Source: Actinocrispum wychmicini (GTDB lineage: Bacteria > Actinomycetota > Actinomycetes > Mycobacteriales > Pseudonocardiaceae). Taken from it: a stretch of DNA of 64,000 nt. Each line of letters starts with the position of its first letter. Within the stretch, counting starts at the first letter, position 1. Position numbers and translations under genes: made by a program. The stretch lies in NCBI RefSeq assembly GCF_004345645.1, contig NZ_SLWS01000006.1, forward strand, positions 124,001 through 188,000, written 5' to 3'. This document shows, piece after piece, positions 59,818 through 64,000 of this stretch. The notes under the pieces were generated by a model. That model made no database searches. It saw nothing but the letters and a program-made list of their open reading frames with translations, and was not told where the DNA came from.

Positions 59818-60318
59818 GTGAGTGACTCCCTGGTCGTGCGGCGGGCGCGGGCCACTGATGTCCGGCGGATGAAGACGGTTGTCGACCGGTATGTCGGGAA
59901 GGTCCTGCTGGCCAAGCAGCTGGTGACGCTGTACGAGGACATCCAGGAGTTCTGGGTGGCCGAGCGGGACGGCGAGTTACTCGGCTGCGGGGCCCTGCAT
60001 GTGCTGTGGGAGGACATCGCGGAGATCCGGACCATCGCGGTGCTGCCGCAGGCGTTGGGGATGGGGATCGGGCACGCCATCATCGAGCGGTTGATCTCGA
60101 CCGCGAAGGAGTTGGGGATCTCGCGGCTGTTCGCGTTGACGTTCGAGGTGGGGTTCTTCGAGCGGCACGGGTTCGTGGAGATCGATGGGACGCCGGTGAG
60201 CCCCGAGGTGTACGAGGAGATGCGGCGGTCGCTGGACCAGGGTGTCGCGGAGTTCCTGGATCTGCCGTACGTGAAGCCGAACACGCTGGGCAACAGCCGG
60301 ATGCTCCTGGAGTTGTGA
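59818..60318 (+). CDS. argA: Amino-acid N-acetyltransferase (ArgA-like GNAT)
   Basis: 166 residues. The GNAT core is LLGCGALHVLWEDIAEIRTIAVLPQALGMGIGHAIIERLI (acetyl-CoA-binding QALGMGIG) and RLFALTFEVGFFERHGFVEIDG. It matches the M. tuberculosis Rv2747 enzyme that acetylates Glu/Gln for arginine synthesis, by sequence type and by position near clgR and pgsA. It starts with GTG and is divergent from rimO. Its stop overlaps the CoA-transferase start (TGATG). Confidence 0.88.
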   Translation: MSDSLVVRRARATDVRRMKTVVDRYVGKVLLAKQLVTLYEDIQEFWVAERDGELLGCGALHVLWEDIAEIRTIAVLPQALGMGIGHAIIERLISTAKELGISRLFALTFEVGFFERHGFVEIDGTPVSPEVYEEMRRSLDQGVAEFLDLPYVKPNTLGNSRMLLEL

Positions 60319-61481
60319 TGACCGACGACGCTTGTGGGGCGCTGGCCGGTGTCCGGGTGATCGACCTGGCGTCCGTGGTGATGGGACCGTTCGCCGCCCA
60401 GTTGCTTGGCGACATGGGCGCGGACGTGATCAAGGTCGAGCCGCCGGCGGGGGACCTGACCCGGCTCACGCACCCGCAGCGGCACCCGGGGATGGGCGCG
60501 TTGGCGCTGAACGTCAACCGGAACAAACGCGGGATCGTGCTGGACCTGAAGTCGCCGGACGGACAGGAGGCCCTGCTGAAGCTGGTGGCGACCGCGGACA
60601 TCCTGCTGACGAACATGCGGCCGGGCGCGCTCGACCGGCTGGGCCTGGCCTACGAGCGGCTGTCGATGGCCAACCCGCGGTTGATCTACTGCAACGCGCA
60701 GGGTTTCCGGACCGACTCGGACCTGGCCGGGTTGGCCGCGTACGACGAGATCGTGCAGGCGTCGTCGGGGTTCGTCGACCTGATGCGGCGGGCCACGGGT
60801 GAGCCGAACTACGCGCCGTCGATCCTGGCGGACAAGGTGTGCGCGTTGACGATCACGTATTCGGTGCTGGCCGCGCTGGTGCACCAGCGGGCGACCGGCC
60901 GGGGCCAGCGGGTGGAGGTGCCGATGACCGACACGTTGCTGGCGTTCAACATGATCGAGCACATGAGCGGCCAGACGTTCGAGCCGCCGATGGGGCCGAC
61001 CGGGTTCAACCGGTCGATGGCCGAACCGCACCGGGCGGTGCGCACGAAGGACGGCTGGGCGTGCATCCTGCCGTACACGGACAAGAACATCGAGGCGTTC
61101 TTCGCCGCGGTGAACCGGCCGGACCTGGCCGCGGACGAACGCTTCCAGGATCCCGCCCAACGCGCCCGGAACTACTCGACGCTGTACGAGCTGATCGAGC
61201 GGTTCGCGGTCGAGTACACGAACGAGGAATGGCAACGGATCTGCGGCGAGCGAAGCATTCCGTTCGCGCCCGTGCAGGAACTCGACAAGGCGATCGACAA
61301 CCCGTACTTCGACCCGATGCTGACCGTCGCCGAGCACCCCACCGAGGGCCCGTACCGGCAGGTGGGTTTCCCGGTCCGGTTCTCCGCGACGCCGGCGACT
61401 GTCCGGCGGCACAGCCCGACCCTCGGCCAGCACACCGCTGAGGTACTGGCGGAACTCGACGTCAGAGCGGCCGACCGTTGA
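60318..61481 (+). CDS. CaiB/BaiF family CoA transferase (class III)
   Basis: 387 residues. GVRVIDLASVVMGPFAAQLLGDMGADVIKVE is the class III CoA-transferase start, with NRNKRGIVLDLKSPDG, LIYCNAQGFRTDSD and AAYDEIVQASSGFVDLM (with the catalytic Asp) following. It transfers CoA between carboxylic acids; the substrate is unknown. Coupled to argA by a one-base overlap and converging with the ArsR-like gene by 20 bases. Confidence 0.92.
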   Translation: MTDDACGALAGVRVIDLASVVMGPFAAQLLGDMGADVIKVEPPAGDLTRLTHPQRHPGMGALALNVNRNKRGIVLDLKSPDGQEALLKLVATADILLTNMRPGALDRLGLAYERLSMANPRLIYCNAQGFRTDSDLAGLAAYDEIVQASSGFVDLMRRATGEPNYAPSILADKVCALTITYSVLAALVHQRATGRGQRVEVPMTDTLLAFNMIEHMSGQTFEPPMGPTGFNRSMAEPHRAVRTKDGWACILPYTDKNIEAFFAAVNRPDLAADERFQDPAQRARNYSTLYELIERFAVEYTNEEWQRICGERSIPFAPVQELDKAIDNPYFDPMLTVAEHPTEGPYRQVGFPVRFSATPATVRRHSPTLGQHTAEVLAELDVRAADR

Positions 61482-62436
61482 GCAGGGCGGCACCGAGCCT
61501 GGTGCTGGTGTGCACGACCAGGTTGGCGTCCCGGTCGGTGGCCAGCAGGCCCGACTCACGCAGGATCCGCAGGTGGTAGCTGACCGTCGGCGGTGAGATG
61601 TGCAGGACCGTCGAGATGACCGCGTTGGTGGTGGCCGGGTTCGCGGCGACGAACTCCAAGATGCGCGCCCTGGACACGCCGAGCAGTTGTTCGATCGGCT
61701 GCCCGGTGCCGCCGCCCAGCCAGCGCGGGTCGTGGACGATCGGGCACACCAGGGTGGGCGTCAGACTGTCGTCGTAGAGCTTCACCGGCGCGCCCATGCA
61801 GAAGAACGACGGCACCAGCTTCAGGCCACGGCCGTTCAGGTGCAGGTCGAAGTCCTCCAGGAAAGGCGCGGCCAACACCGGGTGGTTCCACTGCAGGACC
61901 GGTTGCAGCATGTCCTGCCAGCCGGCGGCGCCCGCCTTGTCGCCGATCCGGCCGAGACTTCGCTGGATGGCCCGTTCGACCGGGCCGATCGCCAGCCGGT
62001 GGTAGTCGCGCAGGGCCTTCTCCAGGCGGGCCAACGCGGTCTGCTCGCCCGCCGCGAGCCGGCTGACCCACCCGGGCAGCGGGCGCGTCCTGGCCAACAA
62101 GGCCAGTTGGCCGCGTAGTTCGGACACCGGCGTCGCCATGACCGCGTCGACACCGGTGTCGAAGGCCTCGCCGCCGTTCTCGGGTGTCAGGAAGTCCGGG
62201 AAGTAGCGGGCGGCGGGGGCCAGGGTGGCGAGCATGGCGAGCGACGGTTCCGCGTGGGTCCGGCGGACGGCGGCCAACGTGTCCCGGCGCCACTGGCCGA
62301 AGAGGACCGGATGGGCGTTGTCACACAACATGTGCAGGCTGAGCACAACCTCCCACAGATGGTCCATTGTGGACGCCACACGGACCCGCGAGAGATCGTC
62401 CGTAGTGAAGTGAACACGCAGTGTGCCGCCCGCCAT
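61462..62436 (-). CDS. ArsR-type winged-helix regulator with large N-terminal domain (DUF5937-like)
   Basis: 324 residues. The C-terminal 75 residues are an ArsR/SmtB helix-turn-helix (LLGVSRARILEFVAANPATTNAVISTVLHISPPTVSYHLRILRESGLLATDRD). The N-terminal 240 residues form a helical domain seen in actinobacterial ArsR-like proteins, of unknown ligand. No metal-binding Cys cluster is visible. Overlaps the CoA-transferase gene tail to tail, so it may control it or a more distant target. Confidence 0.87.
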   Translation of the reverse strand: MAGGTLRVHFTTDDLSRVRVASTMDHLWEVVLSLHMLCDNAHPVLFGQWRRDTLAAVRRTHAEPSLAMLATLAPAARYFPDFLTPENGGEAFDTGVDAVMATPVSELRGQLALLARTRPLPGWVSRLAAGEQTALARLEKALRDYHRLAIGPVERAIQRSLGRIGDKAGAAGWQDMLQPVLQWNHPVLAAPFLEDFDLHLNGRGLKLVPSFFCMGAPVKLYDDSLTPTLVCPIVHDPRWLGGGTGQPIEQLLGVSRARILEFVAANPATTNAVISTVLHISPPTVSYHLRILRESGLLATDRDANLVVHTSTRLGAALLNGRPL

Positions 62437-62457
62437 GGCAGCACTGTACGGCGTGCG

Positions 62458-63351
62458 CTATTGGGGAATCGGCGTTTCGTCGAAGTCCTTCTTCGCCTTG
62501 TCGTACTCGGCTTTCGCCTGCTGGAAAGCGGTCGTCGAGTCCTTGGCGCTTTTGGCGGAATTGTCCAGGTCCCGGCCGACTTTCAGGGCGCCGGCGGGGG
62601 TGTCGATGTTCGGGATCTCCTTGAGGGCCGACCCGACCGACTGGTAGCTGTTCAGCATCGTGGTGAAACTGTCGACCAGGTTCACGATCGTCTGGTGCAG
62701 GCTCAGCACGTGCTGGATGTCCTTGATGATCGCGTTGACGTCGTCCCAGTACGGAAAGTCCCGGCCGAGACTGGTCACGATCCGGATCACACTGCCCAGG
62801 ATTCCTTTCGGCGTGAACCGGGAGAACAGTGACGCGATCTTCTTCAGCAGGTCGTCGATGATGTCCGCGCATTTCTGCACGATCCGCAGGCTCGCGTCGG
62901 ACAACTTCCCGAACCCGAACTTCAGCAGCTGGCAGACCTCGTCGAACAGCTCGAAGAACCCGAACCACACCACGTTGATCCTGGTCAGAAAGCCCTCCGC
63001 GGCCGAACCGGACCAGTCGTGCGGCACGAGCTGCTGTGCGTTGTGGGACATGTTGTCGGAGATCTGGGTCATCATCGTGCCCATGTCCGCCCAGGCGTCG
63101 CCGTTGGCCGCGATCCGTTTGAAGTCGCCGGCGATGGGTTCGAGGATGATGGTGTAGAGATCCTTGTCGGGTGTCCCGAGTACGTGGCAGATGAAATGCT
63201 GGTACACCCAGTTCACCGCGTGCCCGACGGGGTCGCCGTGGATCATCGAACTCAGGTCGAGCTTGTCGGACGTGATGGCCTGGGGTTCGATCGGCACCCG
63301 GTCGATGTACGCCTTGCCGATGTTCGTGCCCGCGGAGATCTTCAGTGCCAT
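62458..63351 (-). CDS. WXG100-like type VII secretion substrate/toxin-like protein
   Basis: 297 residues, helix-rich. The central HDWSGSAAEGFLTRI contains a WxG turn as in ESX substrates, within two predicted helical hairpins (about 85-125 and 165-220), and hydrophobic segments around 130-145. The C-terminal 60 residues are charged (AKAEYDKAKKDFDE). Its neighbours (the next two genes) are a small EspC-type protein and an Ala/Glu-rich protein. No toxin domain is recognised. Secretion is inferred from context. Confidence 0.72.
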   Translation of the reverse strand: MALKISAGTNIGKAYIDRVPIEPQAITSDKLDLSSMIHGDPVGHAVNWVYQHFICHVLGTPDKDLYTIILEPIAGDFKRIAANGDAWADMGTMMTQISDNMSHNAQQLVPHDWSGSAAEGFLTRINVVWFGFFELFDEVCQLLKFGFGKLSDASLRIVQKCADIIDDLLKKIASLFSRFTPKGILGSVIRIVTSLGRDFPYWDDVNAIIKDIQHVLSLHQTIVNLVDSFTTMLNSYQSVGSALKEIPNIDTPAGALKVGRDLDNSAKSAKDSTTAFQQAKAEYDKAKKDFDETPIPQ

Positions 63352-63357
63352 TTGCCG

Positions 63358-63705
63358 CTACTCCCTCATGTGGCCGTGGCCGCCGCCGTGCATGCCGGGT
63401 TCGTCCTGCATTTCCAACAGGTTCTTGGCGTGTTTGTGGTCGACGTGCTGATAGCTGTCCGCGGTCACCGAAAGCCCCTCGGCCAGATTGTCGATCTTGT
63501 CCGCCAACGTGCTGAAGACTTCGTTGGTGGCATTGGAAAGCATCGTCATCGCGGCCTTGAGCGGGTCGAGCAGCCCGCTGAAACCGGCCTGGTTCGTGCC
63601 CTCGGCGGCCTGGCCGGCGACCATCCCGAGGTCGGTCTGAACGATCACGTCCAGGTAGATCGCGTAACTGCGCAACTGGCCGGCCGCGACTTTCAGGTCC
63701 GCCAT
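63358..63705 (-). CDS. EspC/WXG-type secretion-associated small protein
   Basis: 115 residues of helix-turn-helix hairpin type (about 1-95: DLKVAAGQLRSYAIYLDVIVQTDLGMVAGQAAEG then FSGLLDPLKAAMTMLSNATNEVFSTLADKIDNLAEGLSVTADSYQ), as in the actinobacterial T7SS target family related to EspC. The C-terminus is His/Gly/Met-rich (GMHGGGHGHM), suggesting metal binding. It lies 6 bases before the WXG-like gene and overlaps the upstream gene by one base. Confidence 0.75.
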   Translation of the reverse strand: MADLKVAAGQLRSYAIYLDVIVQTDLGMVAGQAAEGTNQAGFSGLLDPLKAAMTMLSNATNEVFSTLADKIDNLAEGLSVTADSYQHVDHKHAKNLLEMQDEPGMHGGGHGHMRE

Positions 63706-63983
63706 CACCACGCCTTCCGGAAGATGGTGGTCTGTTCCTCGTCCTCGGCGGCTGCCTCCCGCTCCTCGGCGGCGACCGCGGTCGCGTCGAGAGCGGCCAT
63801 CACCACCGGATCGGACACGGTGTCGCCGTTCGCGATGGCCGCCCAGGTCAGCTGACCGCCGGCGACCCGCTCGGCCACCGCGCGCCACTCCTTGGGGGCG
63901 TCGGCGCTGTTCGCGTACTGCTCCAGCGCCTCGATCTCCTCGGCCGTGGCCGGCCGCGCCGGTTCCAGGCGGACCTCGGCCAC
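63705..63983 (-). CDS. Ala/Glu-rich small protein, start possibly outside window
   Basis: At least 92 residues, GTG at 63983. The frame stays open to base 64000 (codons for AEKA upstream), so the true start may lie beyond. VRLEPARPATAEEIEALEQYANSADAPKEWRAVAERVAGG and TWAAIANGDTVSDPVVMAALDATAVA suggest a small helical protein of the kind found next to T7SS substrates. No transmembrane segment. Function not known. Confidence 0.6.
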   Translation of the reverse strand: MAEVRLEPARPATAEEIEALEQYANSADAPKEWRAVAERVAGGQLTWAAIANGDTVSDPVVMAALDATAVAAEEREAAAEDEEQTTIFRKAW

Positions 63984-64000
63984 GGCTTTCTCGGCCGCGC

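Overview
The window is high-GC actinobacterial DNA, most like an order Pseudonocardiales chromosome (inference from gene content; no 16S gene is present). Pointers are a Mycobacterium-like division and cell wall (dcw) cluster with Wag31/DivIVA and SepF, an mDAP-type MurE, a eukaryote-like IleRS behind a translational T-box, a SAM-IV riboswitch, a ClgR-PspA-PspM stress operon and type VII secretion-like genes. GTG and TTG starts and 1-8 bp stop/start overlaps are common.

Left part (1-15.6 kb): the end of a sugar-ABC binding lipoprotein gene; a winged-helix/proline-rich protein; an RluA-type pseudouridine synthase with lspA; an AraC regulator with a VOC protein; an alpha/beta hydrolase; a class V aminotransferase under a SAM-IV riboswitch; a K+/H+ antiporter with a DUF167 protein; a secreted pyroglutamyl-peptidase-like protein whose catalytic Cys is Ser; a MecA_N-type penicillin-binding protein; and ileS.

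Centre (15.6-36.3 kb, all minus strand): the dcw locus. Transcription runs mraZ-rsmH-ftsL-ftsI-[hemerythrin]-murE-murF-mraY-murD-ftsW-murG-murC-ftsQ-ftsZ-pgeF-yggS-sepF-yggT-wag31 and a membrane protein. These genes make lipid II, assemble the Z ring (FtsZ, SepF, FtsQ/L/I/W) and direct polar growth (Wag31). A sigma70-like promoter overlapped by four GTGG repeats at exact 10-bp spacing precedes mraZ and fits MraZ autoregulation.

Right part (36.3-64 kb): a divergent MoxR-DUF58-transglutaminase operon; DUF3040; a secreted S53 protease; an orphan DUF742 protein; dinB; two DUF202 membrane proteins; a methyltransferase; a ParA-like ATPase and an Fpg/Nei glycosylase; pyrD behind a structured leader with an exceptionally long Shine-Dalgarno sequence and a 12-codon reading frame; a Uma2 nuclease and an NCS2 permease. 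About 1 kb without genes follows, holding three large imperfect palindromes and a short tandem repeat. Then come pspM, pspA and clgR, followed by cinA, pgsA, rimO and argA in an arrangement resembling the M. tuberculosis clgR-pgsA3-argA neighbourhood, a CaiB-type CoA transferase, an ArsR-like regulator and three type VII secretion-associated genes, the last cut by the window edge.

No rRNA, tRNA, CRISPR array, transposase or prophage was seen. The least explained items are the pyrD leader (50144-50398), the palindrome array (53780-54236), the hemerythrin gene inside the dcw cluster and the Cys-to-Ser C15-like protein.
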